Assembly (NCBI RefSeq): GCF_009905375.1 | Contig: NC_133656.1 | Coordinates: forward strand, 240,096,415-240,160,414 | Direction of reading: 5' to 3' | Source of the DNA: Apium graveolens | Taxonomy: Eukaryota; Streptophyta; Magnoliopsida; Apiales; Apiaceae | Length of the DNA: 64,000 nt | Shown: positions 24,566-37,559 of the stretch, in pieces | Position numbering within the stretch: the stretch's first letter is position 1 | Layout of the letters: the number at the start of each line of letters is the position of its first letter | The notes under the pieces: generated by a model | Database searches by the model: none | What the model was told of the DNA's origin: nothing | What the model saw: only the letters and a program-made list of their open reading frames with translations | Position numbers and translations under genes: made by a program

Positions 24566-25142
24566 AGAATGCTCTTTTGTTTATGTTTATCTAGTTCAAT
24601 TTCAGACATTAATCAGTGCTTTTGTTATGATGTGTTGCAAAACTGAACTGCAGCTTTTGATTTCACTTTGGTATGCTTAATTTAAGTTTGAAACTTTGAT
24701 ATGGGCTTAAATTTTCTTGTCATTCATTAATACTTGCATTTCATGCATCTGTAGTACACAGGTAAGAAATTTAACATAATTAAACTAGTTCATTTTGTCT
24801 CTTCACAACAACCTCCCCATCATTCTTATCATCAGTACAAAGATTAACAACATGAACACAGTAACATAAACAAATATTTTCTTTTGAGGTGCTTGAAAAT
24901 ATAAAGATTCAACTGTATGCTAAGATTGCTAGCCCACACTTGTCAATGTGCTATCAACACTTTGTTACAGTGTTCTTCTACATTTTGTCTTCTATAGTAC
25001 CTGGCCTTTGTGTTTTCTCTGCAACAGAAATCACATAATTTCTTAATGACACAAATAAGATGCGAAATTGTTTGATCATAAGTAGACCCCCAACTATAAT
25101 GCTCATTGTGTAGTTTAAGACGATTGAACAAAGCACACAGAA
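24566..25142. other. Spacer after MULE-1 (copy 2), no gene seen
   Basis: Same as 623-1199. From 24880 it belongs to the 3' flank of the NST1-like units. No supported gene. Confidence 0.55.
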
Positions 25143-26110
25143 TTCATCCGAGACCTTATCAAGTTGGAATCATGATTTTTATATTAAACAAGAAGAATGC
25201 ATAGTGAATAGAAGTAATTTGTCAATTGATTCAAGATATAAACATCTGGAAGCAGCACACACAATTAAGGATAAATATTTCAACTACAATAATTCTAAAA
25301 AATATTGGCCTCAAATAGAAAAAAAAAAGTTTGCATTTTAAACATTTAAAGTCACTTGTTTTATACAAAGATAATAAGTTAAGAAAACATATCAATATCA
25401 AGTAAGTATCAGAAGTTGATAGATTTTCCTCAGAGAGGAAGCTTATTGTTTACATTCATCACTTGGAAACGCAACCAGAATACTGAAGTATCATAGGCCT
25501 TGTGGAACCCTCTTGATCCTATTTGAGAAGATAGAAAATTTTATCCCCTTATTAGTCGCAAATAGATTTTATCCTTTAAAGGAATCTCTCTTATTGCTTG
25601 AAAGTTCCCCTTCATTATGATGGATAAACTTGACCTCAGAATTACCTCCAACAGAATCCTATGATGGCAAAGAATCTGATTTAGATGCATCCGCAAGAGC
25701 AAATGGACTACCAGAATGGAAAAAGAGAAACCCTAATCTTCAGCCAGTGAGATGTCGGAGTTTAGGTTTTCCTTACCTGCTGCTGCATTTGGTTGTTTTA
25801 ACTCAGGTTCCTGCTTCTCTGGAATGCCTTGAGCTTGCAAATACATAAGACAAAAATCAAGGTTTCCGTTTGCCATTAATTTATTTTGATACTTTTCCTG
25901 CAGTGTGAATTCTTCTGCCAAACAAGCAGCTTCTGATAGGCTCACCTCCATTTGCTCTTTGCTTGTTATCCATCACAACTTCTTCACATTCACTAACCAT
26001 CTTCACATTCAGAAATGGAATTCTTAAATTCCATTTCTGTAGGCATAGCTGGGCATCTGTACCATCTGCATATTCTGAACTCTGACATGTTTCTTTATTA
26101 AGTTGGAATC
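25143..26110 (-). pseudogene. NST1-like C-terminal fragment D (copy 2)
   Basis: Same relic as 1200-2160. Here one extra T near 25869 keeps a longer minus-strand frame open (25951-25733), ending in the N-S-D-I-S-L-A-E-D block. That confirms its origin from the last exon of an NST1-like gene. Confidence 0.7.
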
Positions 26111-26581
26111 TATTATGGCCATTATTTCATACCAATACTATATCCTTCATACCACAATAATTTGATAAATAAACCCCGGTTTATTGCTAATATCAACTAA
26201 AAAACTTGAAATAGAATTTTTCAGTTAAACTTGAAAAACAAATTGATGGCTATTGTAAACCCTATTTCTGTCCAAAATAAAATATTGTGTAGAGCAGTGT
26301 AACTGCAAAGTTTCAGTATTTCCGTTAATTTCTCCAGAACTATTACATTTCTATTTCATGTTTCCGATAAGTTTTCCTGCAATACCTTGACAATAGAGCA
26401 ATGTCAATGGTCCTAAATTAATCCCAAAATTTTCTCAAATCATTTTTTTATTGAGAGCTCTGGAATTACTCAGGACAACAGCTATGCTTTTAAATTTTAA
26501 ACATGTATTGAACCACAACCTTCGCATTCTATTTATAGCTTTTTGAAAACTTGATACATAAACATAGAAAAAACCTTTCCA
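26111..26581. repeat. Array spacer (copy 2), no gene seen
   Basis: Matches 2161-2634 and, more distantly, 30341-30860. It ends at the WRKY junction. Confidence 0.5.
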
Positions 26582-27187
26582 TCATAGAGGAAAGGGGTGC
26601 CTTTCACATGTTTTTTGGCCGTATTTCCTCCATCTAAATCCATCATCCATGGTATCGATATCAGTCCTGGTGAGTAAAGCAAATTCTCTTTTTTCTTTCA
26701 GGTGCTCATATTTTTGGGCTTGAACCTGCAAATCAACATACCCCAAAGACGACGACATTCATTAAACAAAAATTCATCGAGCCACATGTACTAATCATCA
26801 ACTTCTATTTACTCGGAAAAAATTAGTTGGGTAAAGAACCAAAAAAATTCTCGTTTGTAGATTCAATAAATTACCAGACATGTACAGAGCTCTACAAAGT
26901 AAGATTCTGAGTAACATGTCCGTTAATCAAATCCAGCTTTAAATTTGTAAATACCTGAACAAGAAAAAAAACTTATATACAGTTAAATAAACTTACAGAT
27001 TCTTGTTGCTGTCCTGGACCTTCTCCTCTTCTCGGCCTTTCCCAATCCGTTTAGTGATCTGATCCTGTGTCACTATTTTATTGGAAGAAGAAGAAGAATT
27101 CATGGAGGCACCATCAGGAGTTGCCTTAATAATCTGCGATGTGACTCCTAGTGCTGGTGGATCTGGTACAAAAGGTTCCGGTACAAA
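26582..27187 (-). pseudogene. WRKY fragment fused to NST1-like fragment A (copy 2)
   Basis: Same structure as 2635-3240. The exon-like piece 27187-26997 ends at GTAAGT. The piece 26725-26582 follows TTTGCAG and contains W-R-K-Y-G-Q-K with the preceding D-D-G-F-R, ending in TGA (26582-26584) before the zinc-binding residues. The NST1-like frame runs into a stop at 27126-27128, so no in-frame NST1-WRKY protein is predicted from a simple read-through. Confidence 0.85.
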
Positions 27188-28758
27188 ATTCGACCAATTT
27201 TTCAAGAGGAATCCCTACAGTATGGACTGCACAGGTTTCCCTTGACGCAGCTCCTTTCCATCTCCGTCCTCCTACACCACAAGCAGCAGGGTAAAGCGAT
27301 TTGCGTTTACTTTCTATTGTGTGGGCATTGTCAAACACCTGATACAAAGACGGCAATTATAAGTTTACAAACATAAAGAACAAAAGTAAATGACTGATCA
27401 ACGGACGTAGAGTGTGATTACCTTCTGGATCCCCTTAAAAGAGCTCGACTGAATGTAGCAATCCAAAAGAGTGAGGGACTCATCCCTAGTTGTGGTCAGA
27501 CATCCCCAAGGATGAACGGAAGGATCATGATCATCAAATTGAGACAAACCACCAACAATTTGAGATTCTTGAATTCCCGGTCTGTTACAAGAAAGATGAG
27601 CAACAGCTGCGTCCTGCTTGGAAGACTTCCCATACTTGAAGATCCCGGAAAACTCTTCATCCAAAAAACGAAAACATCTGGGACAAAAGATGACCTTGCG
27701 AACTTGCTTCAGGAATGTTTGTTTATCAACTTTCAAAAGCTCCTGACGCCCATGTCGTGGCAAACCGTTCCAGAACTACAACAGAAAAGAATCAATACAT
27801 TTGATATCAGTCACAACACCATATTAAATGTAACACAAACTGAATACTCAGACTCCAGTTTATCTTGTTCAATCTCGACAAATTAACAAATCAATAAATA
27901 ACTGGTACTCTTTATAGTTTATAGTTTATCTTGTGTAGGATATCATCAGTCCTACACTGCTATAAAAACTACCAGTGTCCCATTTTAATTTATGTTTGAT
28001 TTACAGTTGATAAAAAAATAACTTAAAATGAAACGGAAGTAATATTTACAAAAAAACAGACGCTATTGAAATCAAACATCTAGGCATATAAATCAAATCA
28101 CACACACAACACACACATAATTGAAAACAATGTACCTTCGCTACATCAACTATGAACACAACATTTTTGTTCAATCTTGACAAATCAATAAATAAATGGT
28201 ACTCTTCATAATAAATACTAATAAAAATTTAACAATGGCAAGGACATCATAAGTTCTATACTATTTATCCCATTTTAATTGATATTTGACTTTTCAAAAC
28301 TGAAATCAAAAAAGAAACTAGGCATGTAAATCAAGCCACACACATAATTGAAAACAATGTAACTTCACTAACATCAGTTATGGACACAGTATTTTTGTTT
28401 AATTTCGACAAATCAATAAATAAATAGTACTCTTCATAGTAAATACTAATAAAAATTTAATTTAAAATTACTCCATGATAAGGATATTATCAATTCTACA
28501 CTCATAAAATTTACCCTCATTTTAACTGATGTTTGACTTCTCAACACGTTAATAAAAAGTCAATTAAAATGAAACGGAGTTAGCATTCATAAAAAAAAGC
28601 TCTCCTGAAATCAAACGACTAAGCATATAAATCAAACCACATACACAGCAACATAACAAAAAACACACTCATGATTGAAAATAATGTACCTTCTGAAGTT
28701 GATCAAAGCTAACTTTAGTTGTCAACATGGCCTCATTTCTGTGTGTTGATTTCTCCAT
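27188..28758 (-). pseudogene. NST1-like N-terminal fragment A (copy 2)
   Basis: Exon 1 is 28758-28690 (23 codons), exon 2 is 27775-27422 (354 nt, fully open here), and exon 3 starts at 27338. The three give an uninterrupted family N-terminus up to K-L-V-E-F before the WRKY junction. A truncated protein of about 190 residues from this fragment is conceivable, containing the C-P-R-C pair and the H-P-W-G block. No downstream exons follow. Confidence 0.85.
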
Positions 28759-29219
28759 CTTCGAAACTCTTCCTTGTACGATGTATTCACGTTCAATCAC
28801 TGATCATTAACAAACAAAAAACATGCAGTTGTGATGTATATACTCATGATCTCCAAAAATAAGAAATCATACAAATAATCTAATAAGTACATGAAGCTGA
28901 TTGAAAGATCAAGAAAACAAACATTAAGAACTACAAAAACATAAAACTAACGGATGATACCGCTAATATATGTCTGTGTAGCAACTAACAAGTGCTTGAA
29001 AGTACTCTGTAATATTTGAGCAGTGCCTGCACATACATTTATAGTAGATTTCAAGTTTACTATGTGTGGTGATAAGAAATTATTACCAGTTGTTTTCAGA
29101 CCATGGTTTTTTTTGATTTTTTGATTTACTTTTTAATATCTTAGGATTATTTCATTCATATCATTAATGAAATATTCACTCATTTTATTTTCCTTTTTGA
29201 CTTTTTGAGACCTTTTCTT
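28759..29219. promoter_or_regulatory. Upstream region of fragment A (copy 2)
   Basis: Same as 4811-5272: the ancestral promoter/leader region shared by A, B and C, ending at the CACTA terminus. It contains the uninterrupted 'gataagaaattattaccag' Copia target site. Confidence 0.45.
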
Positions 29220-29445
29220 CACTACAAGAAATATGGCCATTTGTGACGGAAAATTTGCGACGGAAAAAAAGTGTGCGCCTAACTTACGACGGAAAAAAGT
29301 AAAACATCGTAAATATTTATGACGATGTCTACAAAGAACAAAGACATCACAAAAACACGGGATGATGTCAATACCTCTTTTAACATCAGTGGCAAAGTTA
29401 ACCGATGTCTAATGTGTGATGTCTATTGACATTATTCTTGTAGTG
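29220..29445. mobile_element. Small chimeric CACTA element (copy 2)
   Basis: Same as 5273-5498: left end of one CACTA family, right end of another, and non-matching flanks. Confidence 0.75.
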
Positions 29446-30345
29446 ACTCACAACTAGGTTCAATTATTTCAACTACTTTAATTCTGATAAAAAATGGCCT
29501 CAAATAGAAAAAAAATAAATAAAGGTTTGCATTTATAACATTTGAAGTCACTTGTTCAATGCAAGGATAATAAGTAAAGAAAATCAACAGATAAATTGAG
29601 TAAGAATCAGAAGTCGAAAGACTTTCCTCAGAGAAAGCTCATTGTGTTTGGAAATACCAAGTGCTCAAACATTCATCACTTGGACAAGAATAAAACCAGA
29701 TTTGAAGTATCATAGGCCTTATGAATTATAAAAACCCTGACCTTGATCCTATTTCGAGGAGATAGGAAATGTTATCCCCTTGTTAGTCGCATATTGATTG
29801 TATTCTTCAAAGAAATACCAAGTACGTGCTCAAACAGTCATCACATTGGACAAGAAAAAAGCAGATTGAAGTTTCATACGCCTTATGGAACCCTGACCTT
29901 GATCCTACTTCGAGAAGATTGAAAATGTTATCCCCTTGTTAGTCGCAATAGATTGTATCCTTCAAAGGAATCTCTCTTATTGCTTGTGAGATCCCCTTAA
30001 TTATGATGGATAAACTTGACTAAAGAATTTTCTCCAACAGAATCCTTTGATGGCAGAGAATCTGATTAAGATGCCTCTGCAAGAGCAAATGGACTACCAA
30101 AATAAAGAAAGGAGAACTTGCTGCTGGATTTGATTATTTTTGCATAGGTTCCTGTTTCTCCAGAATGTCTTGAGCTTGCAAATTCTTCTCCCTTCTAACA
30201 AACAGATTCTGATAGGCTCACCTCCATTTGCTATTTTCTTGTTATCCATCACAACTTCTTCACATTCACGAACCCCAGTCTGTAGGCGTAGTGGGGCATC
30301 TGTACCGTCTGCATATTCTGAACTCTGACATGTTTCTTTATTAAG
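29446..30345 (-). pseudogene. NST1-like C-terminal fragment E (copy 2)
   Basis: Same as 5499-6390, with the same internal tandem duplication of about 145 bp at the terminal block. Broken in several places. Confidence 0.65.
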
Positions 30346-31717
30346 ATGGAATCTTTAGTGGCCATTATTTCCCGTTCCTACAATAAGGCACTTACATCAT
30401 AACAATAGTATATCCTTCATACCACAATTGTTTTATAAATAAACACTAGTTTATTGCTAATATCAACTAAAAAACTTGAAATAGAATTTTTCAGTTAAAC
30501 TTGAAAAATAAATTGATGGCTATTGTAAACGGTAAACCCTATTTCTGTCCAAAATAAAATATTGTGTAGAACAGTGTATCTGCAAAGTTTCAGTATATCC
30601 GTTAATTTCTCCAGAACTATTACATTCCTATTTCATGCTTCCGATAAGTTTTCCTGCAAGACCTTGACAAAAGAGTAATGTCAGTGGTCCTAAATTGATC
30701 CCAAAAATTTTCTCAAATTGTTTTTTATTGAGAGCTCTTGGAATACTCAGGACAACAGCTGTGCTTTTAAATTTTAAACATGTATTGAACCACAACCTTC
30801 TTATTCTATTTATAGCTTTTTGAAAACTTGATACATAAACATAGAAAAAACCTTTCTTACAAACATGAAGTAGAATAAATTGACAGTTTTACAGTATCCT
30901 GGACAATTTATCAGCTGTTCGAGGATTCGTGCAGAAACTGACAATGCAATGTGAAGTAGGATTAACCGGGATTAATCTCAATAGTATTAACACATCATCC
31001 TCAAATCAAACATGTAGATGCTGTGTTCTTTTCTTTTTCTTAGCTAGTTGTGCATAAAGCCGCAGGGATATTTGACAGTAAAAAACTCGAGAATGCAATC
31101 GTGAAATCCTTGCAAGTGCAGCTTAATAACTGGGAGAGCATGAATCGGTGCTCTTTGGGATATCTTACAGTTCACTACTTATAAGTTGAAAAATAAAGGG
31201 CTTTCATCTTGATTATGAGTTGGAAAGGTGGAGGAACGAGAAAAAAAATCAATGCCTACACTTTATCGTGTTACTGTTTTTATATATCTGAACTAATTAA
31301 GCTCTTACCTGCAGAATGCTTGTTGTGTAGTTTAAGATGATTAAAAAAAGAGCACAGAATTTCTATATTAAACAAGAAGAATGCATAGTGAATAGGAGTA
31401 ATTTCTCAAGTGATTCAAGATTCAAACATCTGGAAACCAGCACTCATGATTACGTTCAATAATTTCAACTACATTTTTTGTAGAAAAGAAAAATGGCTTC
31501 GAATAGAAAAAAAAAGGTTTGCATCTGTAACATTAAAGTCACTTGTTCAATACAAGGACAATAAGAAAATTAACAGATAAATCAAGAATCAGAAGTCGAA
31601 AGACTTTCCTCTGAGAGGAAGCTCAATTTGTTTGGAAATATTAAGTGCTCAAACATTCATCACTTGGACAAGAATAAACCCAGATTGAAGTATCATATGC
31701 CTTATGGAACTCTGACC
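30346..31717. other. Spacer between E and B (copy 2)
   Basis: Counterpart of 6391-7762: 3' flank of gene B plus array spacer. No gene supported. Confidence 0.5.
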
Positions 31718-34700
31718 TTAATCCAATATCGAGAAGAGAGAAAATGTTATCCCCTTATTAGTCGCAAATAGATTGTATTCTTCAAATGGCAGAGAATCGG
31801 ATTTAGATGCATCCGCAAATGCAAATGGACTATCAAAATGAAAAAACGAGAAACCCTTATCTTCCGCCAGAGCGCATGGACTACCAAAGTAAAAAAAGGA
31901 GAAACCCTTATCTTCAGCAGGAGGGATGTCGGAGTTTAGGTTTTCCTCACCTGCTGCTGCATTTGGTTGTTTTTGCATAGTTTCCTGTTTCTCTGGAATG
32001 CCTTGAGCTTGCAAATACACACGACTAACATCATCGATCACATTGGCATTTTCTTCTGATACTTTTCCTGGGGTGTGAATTCTTCTCCCGTCCAACAAGC
32101 AGCTTCTGATAGCCTCACCTCCATCTGATAGCTGCTTTTCATCCATCACAACTTCTTCACATTCACGAACCCCATTATGCAGACGTCGCAAGGCATCTAT
32201 ACTGTCTGATTGTTGTTCTGAATTTGAAGTTGGAAAGGGCTCAAGAACCAGGGACTTCGAAGATGGGACACTGTTGTTGTCCCCGCCTTTCTTTTTTTGT
32301 GAGTCCCTTCTAGAAGAAATGTTCCGTGCGACAGAAGTGCGTTTTGTTCTACCAAGGCTATAATTAATATGATCTCCTAGAGTGAACTTCTTGGCAGACC
32401 TTGAAGAAGAATAGAAATGATCACCATGATACCTTCTTTTGGATTTGTTAATCGTAGTCCGACTTCTAGGAACAACTGTGCATTGCTCCTGAATTGAGCA
32501 GTTTGAGGTAGTATCCAGTCGATCAGATACAGTTGAACTGTTCTTACAGTTACTGCTACCACAGTTTCCATCAGGACTGATTTCCTGCTCATCCTGGACA
32601 TTGTTCCTTGTTGACTCATTCATTTGCAGCTCATCCTGGATTTGTGGAAATGTAGGCCTGGATGACTTCGATTCAATTGTGTCAGTGGTATCAGGCTCCT
32701 CATCGACTATTATTGATTCTTCAATTGTAACCTGGGACACTGAATGCTGCTTAGTTAACGAACTACTGTCTCCGTTTTTGTCCATTTTCTTTGATCTCTC
32801 TTTTCTTCTGTGCTTCTTTTCTCTCTCTTTGATTCTCCTCCTTCATTTTCGCTCTTCTTCTTCATTCTTTTCCTTCTCCTCATCATCAAGGAGTTTTATC
32901 TATTCAAAAGAAATTATTTATGACATTTTTTATTTCTCAGAATAATCAAGACTAACTATAAAAACTTGCTAGGACGTTAATACCTGATTTTCCAATGTAA
33001 GCATTTCCCTGCTAGAAACTTGAACACATTCTTCAAGCAAGTTTACTGCAAGAGAAACGAAAACACTATGGGCATTCTGGCATGCTACCTCTTCCCTTAC
33101 AGCCTTATCAACCTGCACGTAAATATGTCACTGTACTATTAGAAGACTTATGCATGACACAACAAGCTGCAATATATATATAGATGAGAACCCGCACAAA
33201 ACGTTCTCCTAAACATAATCATACATTTTTCTAACACATGTTTGCTAACATGACTAGTTTTATAGACATTAGACTATGAACAGTTCAATGGCCTGGATTG
33301 CTTTCCCCATTTTTATTTGACGATAAATTGGGACAGTCATCCTGCAGATATACCTAGTTAACAAAGACACAGACATGATAGTAAATACACCTATCAGTCT
33401 GCCCATTTAAGTTTTTAGTCTACCTATCACCACCAATTTCATATGTTACAAAAATCCCAAATCTATCTAATAACAACACAACAAACAAAAATCAAAGTAA
33501 AATACCCAACAGACTGAACATACTTGTTCCTTGAAAAAGACTGTGGCAGCATCCAGAAGAACTTTCCTTATAAATTCAGGAGTCCTTGCATCTTTTCGGC
33601 TGTGAGAACATGCTCGATCCAGCCTATTTCCATTCTTATCCAGTAAACTATTATCCTGTAAATAAACTGGAATATTAAATCACGCCGCAAGAAATAGGGA
33701 AACTAAATTAATTTTATTACCAAAACCAGATATATGACGAGCCTTGTAGAACCTACTTACCACTTTCACAATCTCTTCGCCATGCTTAAATAGGTCCTGA
33801 ATGCTTTCTCCTTCAGTAATTGAGACAAAACCATCGCCAACCACTAGCCTGGAATGAACATACTGCTTCTCCATCGATGTATTAGCTTTAACAGTATCAT
33901 GGGATATCTAAACAGAAAAATAAAATGAATTTGCATCTACTACATAAAATGAAAAGGCTATGAAATGCAACTGCATCATCATCAAAAAATTGTGCATGAC
34001 TGTCAAAGTAATGTTACAACAACAGAAATTTAACTGCTGCTAAATTCTAGAAGCAAGGTTATACCATAAACATCAAAACACACCTTATGATGAAAGGGAA
34101 AGCCAGATTCTTTACTTCTGCTCATCAGTTCCTTAAACTCCCGCAAAATATTCTTTCTGCAATTTTTGCAGAACTTCATGTCTTCAATCCTGGCACATTA
34201 GCATAATTTAGTTGATAGCAGAAAATCAATAAATCATGATTAGCTAGTATTTCAATTTACTTTTGCATTAGATTCCTCTTGTTTTAATTGTATACAAGAC
34301 TACATATTTTAGATCAATGCACGGACATAAATAGAAACTTCCTCAACCGCCTTATCAATAAGACAAATGAAGAAGGCCTAAATGCAAGAAAAAAAGTGTT
34401 ATAATATATAAATATTATAAGCTTTACGTAATCTATGCTTTAGTCAAACCTGAAGTTTAATTTTTCAACAAAATCATCTTCTTTAATCTTCAAAATAGAC
34501 TGTCGAGATTCCTCTCCTTGGGATGACCAAAATTCGACCAATTTCTCAAGAGGAATCCCTACTGTATGCACTGCACAGGTTTCCCTTGATGCAGCTCCTT
34601 TCCATCTCCGACCTCCTATACCACAAGCAGCAGGGTAAAGCGATTTGCGCGTACATTCTATTGTATGGGCATTGTCAACACCTGGTTCAAAGACGGCAAT

Positions 34701-36087
34701 AATAAGTTACCAAACATAAAGAACAAAAGTAAATGATTGATCAATGGACGTAGAGGGTGATTACCTTCTGGATCCCCTTAAAAGAGCTCGACTGAAAGTA
34801 GCAATCCAAAAGAGTGAGTGACTCATCCCTAGTTGTGGTCAGACATCCCCAAGGATGAACGGAAGGATCTTGATCATCACATTGAGACAAACCACCAACA
34901 ATTTGAGATTCTGGAATTCCCGGTCTGTTGCAAGAAAGATGAGCAACAGCTCCGTCCTGCTTGGAAGACTTCCCATAATTGACAATCCGGGAAAACTCTT
35001 CATCCAAAAAATGAAAACATCTGGAACAAAAGATGACCTTACGAACTTGCTTCAGGAATGTTTGTTTATCAACTTTCAAAAGCTCCTGACGCCCATGTCG
35101 TGTCAAACCGTTCCAGAACTACATCAACAGAAAAGAATCAATACATTTGATATCAGTCACAACAACATATTAAATGCAACACAAACTGAATACCCAGACT
35201 CCAGTTTATCTTGTTCATTCTCGACAAATCAACAAATCAATAAATAACTGGTACTCTTTATAGTAAATACTAATAAAAATTTAATTAAAAATTGCTCCAT
35301 GAAAAGGACATCATCAGTTCTACACTCCTATAAAAACTACGAGTGTCCCATTTTAATTTATGTTTGATTACAGTTGAAAAAAATAACTTAAAATGTGAGG
35401 GAAGTAATATTTATAAAAAAACAAAGGTGAAATCCAAACACCGAGGCAATCAAATCACACACACAACACACACATAATTGAAAACAATGTACCTTCGCTA
35501 CATCAACTATGAACACAACATTTTTGTTCAATCTCGACAAATCAATAAATAAATGGTACTCTTTATAATAAATACTAATAAAAATTTAACAATGACAAGG
35601 ACATCATGAGTTCTACACTGTTTATCCCATTTTAATTGATATCAAAAAGATATATAAATCAAGCCATACATATAATTGAAAATAATGTAATTTCACTAAC
35701 ATCAGTTATGGACACAACATTTTTGTTTTATTTCGACAAATCAATAAATAAATGGTACTTTTCATAGTAAATACTAATAAAAATTTAATTAAAAATAATT
35801 ACTCCTTGACAAGGACATCATCAATTCTACGCCCATTAAATTTACTCATCATTTTAATTGATGTTTGACTTCTCAACACGTTAATAAAAAGTCAATTAAA
35901 ATGGAAATTAGTACTCATACAAAAAAAGCTCTCCCGAAATCAAACAACTAAACGTATAAATCAAACCACATACACAAAAACATAACACAAAACACACTCA
36001 TGATTGAAAACAATGTACCTTCTGAAGCTGATCAAAGCTAACTTTAGTTCTCGACATGGCCTCATTTCTGTGTGTTGATTTCTCCAT
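31718..36087 (-). pseudogene. NST1-like gene B (copy 2), eight exons, nearly complete
   Basis: Exons on the minus strand with GT..AG borders: 36087-36019, 35118-34765, 34681-34450, 34189-34084, 33907-33761, 33655-33524, 33112-32984, 32899-31718 (TAA at 31718). The order of family blocks is N-G-L-T-R-H-G-R-Q with two C-x2-C pairs, D-P-S-V-H-P-W-G, K-F-C-K-N-C-R-K-N, R-L-V-V-G-D-G-F, L-D-A-A-T-V-F-F-K-E-Q, C-Q-N-A-H-S-V-F, a long Glu/Lys/Arg-charged segment, then Ser-rich sequence and the terminal KGFSFF and EEYNLF..KGI motifs. A block of roughly 70-80 residues that I remember between D-T-V-x-A and the C-V-H-x-R-L-V-V motif seems absent. Lesions: one base missing at about 34678 (exon 3) and TGA at 32845-32843 (exon 8). 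The molecular role of the family is not known to me. The basic segment suggests a nuclear protein. Confidence 0.8.
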
Positions 36088-37559
36088 CTTCGAAACTCTT
36101 ACTTGTATGATGTATTCACGTTCAATCACTGATCATTAACAAACAAAAAACATGCAGTTGTGATTTATATACTCATGATCTACAAAAATAAGAAATCATA
36201 CAAATAATCTAATAAGTACATGAAGTTGATTGAAAGATCAAGAAAACAAACATTAAGAACTACGAAAACATAAAACGTACAGATGATACCACTAATATAT
36301 GTTGCTTGAAAGTACTCTGTAATATTTGGGCAGTGCCTGCACATACATTTATAGTAGATTTCAAGTTGACTACGAGTGGTGATAAGAAATTATTACCAGC
36401 TGTTTTTCAGACCATGGTTTTTTTGGATTTTTTTTTATTTACTTTTTTGAATATCTTAGGGATTATTTCATTCATATCATTAATGAAAGATTCACTCATT
36501 TTATTTTTCTTTTTTGACTTTTTGAGACCTTTTCAGCTTTTTTTGAGGGTATTAATTTGTCTTAGTATTCGCAATAAATAGTGAGAATCCATAATATATT
36601 GTGACAATTTGGGTTGGTTGGGATAGCAACTAAATTCTACAAATCATAAAGAGGTCAAAAAATTATATATGGAACACATGTGAATTCATTAATTTTGTCT
36701 TTGGCATGGATAGTGATGTTATTTACAAGGCAATTGAAGCTTAAATAGTAAATTTTGGAGTTTATCTATCAATTTCAATATTTATTAGATAAACTATAGG
36801 TTTTGAATGTTATGATTGGAGTGATCAATTTAAATTTTCAAATGAATTCTAATATTAATATTTTGAATTTGAAATAAAATTCAAATCCAAATTTATGTTA
36901 CTTATTTGGTCAAATCCAATCTTCCAAACAAAATCCAGTTCTCAAGTGACTGTATTTTAAGCTCTGATATCTTTGGGAAATGATATCTTTGGTAAATGAA
37001 AAAAGTACATGATATTTAGATTTCAATTTAGATGGAGTATCTATGTTTTCTATGTTAGATATTGATTGAAATTAGTAGTATTTTGATCATAGATTTTGAA
37101 AGTTTGTAATGATCTTTAATAGATAAGAGTGTTGAATATTATATTATAATTTTAACGAGACTCAATGATGAAGCATGTTGTAAATTTTTTCTTGCTTGTT
37201 TTCTTTTATCAAAATCTATCTCATATCTTTTAAATGTAATGTCTTATTGGGTTGGGTTATATAAGAAAATTGGATCAAACACATAATTTCGTAAGAATTG
37301 GAGAGCTGTTGGTTTGGGCCTTATAGCGAGTCCAGGAACAAAATAAAAATAAAAATTGTTTAATGATCCGACTCTGACGAGTGATCAAAGGTTCAATGTC
37401 TGATAATCCACAAGCGGCATTCACAAATTATGCCTGGTAATCCCCACTAATCCATTTTTTTTACAAAAGAAATGAACTGATATGCTAAAAAAATCAAACA
37501 ATTTAAATTCTCAACTGCACTTTTTACCAAAAGGAAGATAAATGAAACAAATGAAACAA
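36088..37559. promoter_or_regulatory. Upstream region of gene B and spacer to C (copy 2)
   Basis: Counterpart of 12122-13589. It holds the uninterrupted Copia site (about 36390), CACTA site (about 36535) and Helitron site (about 37284), and the uninterrupted MULE-2 region (about 37168-37185). Probably the promoter of B lies in the first few hundred bases. No gene seen. Confidence 0.55.
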
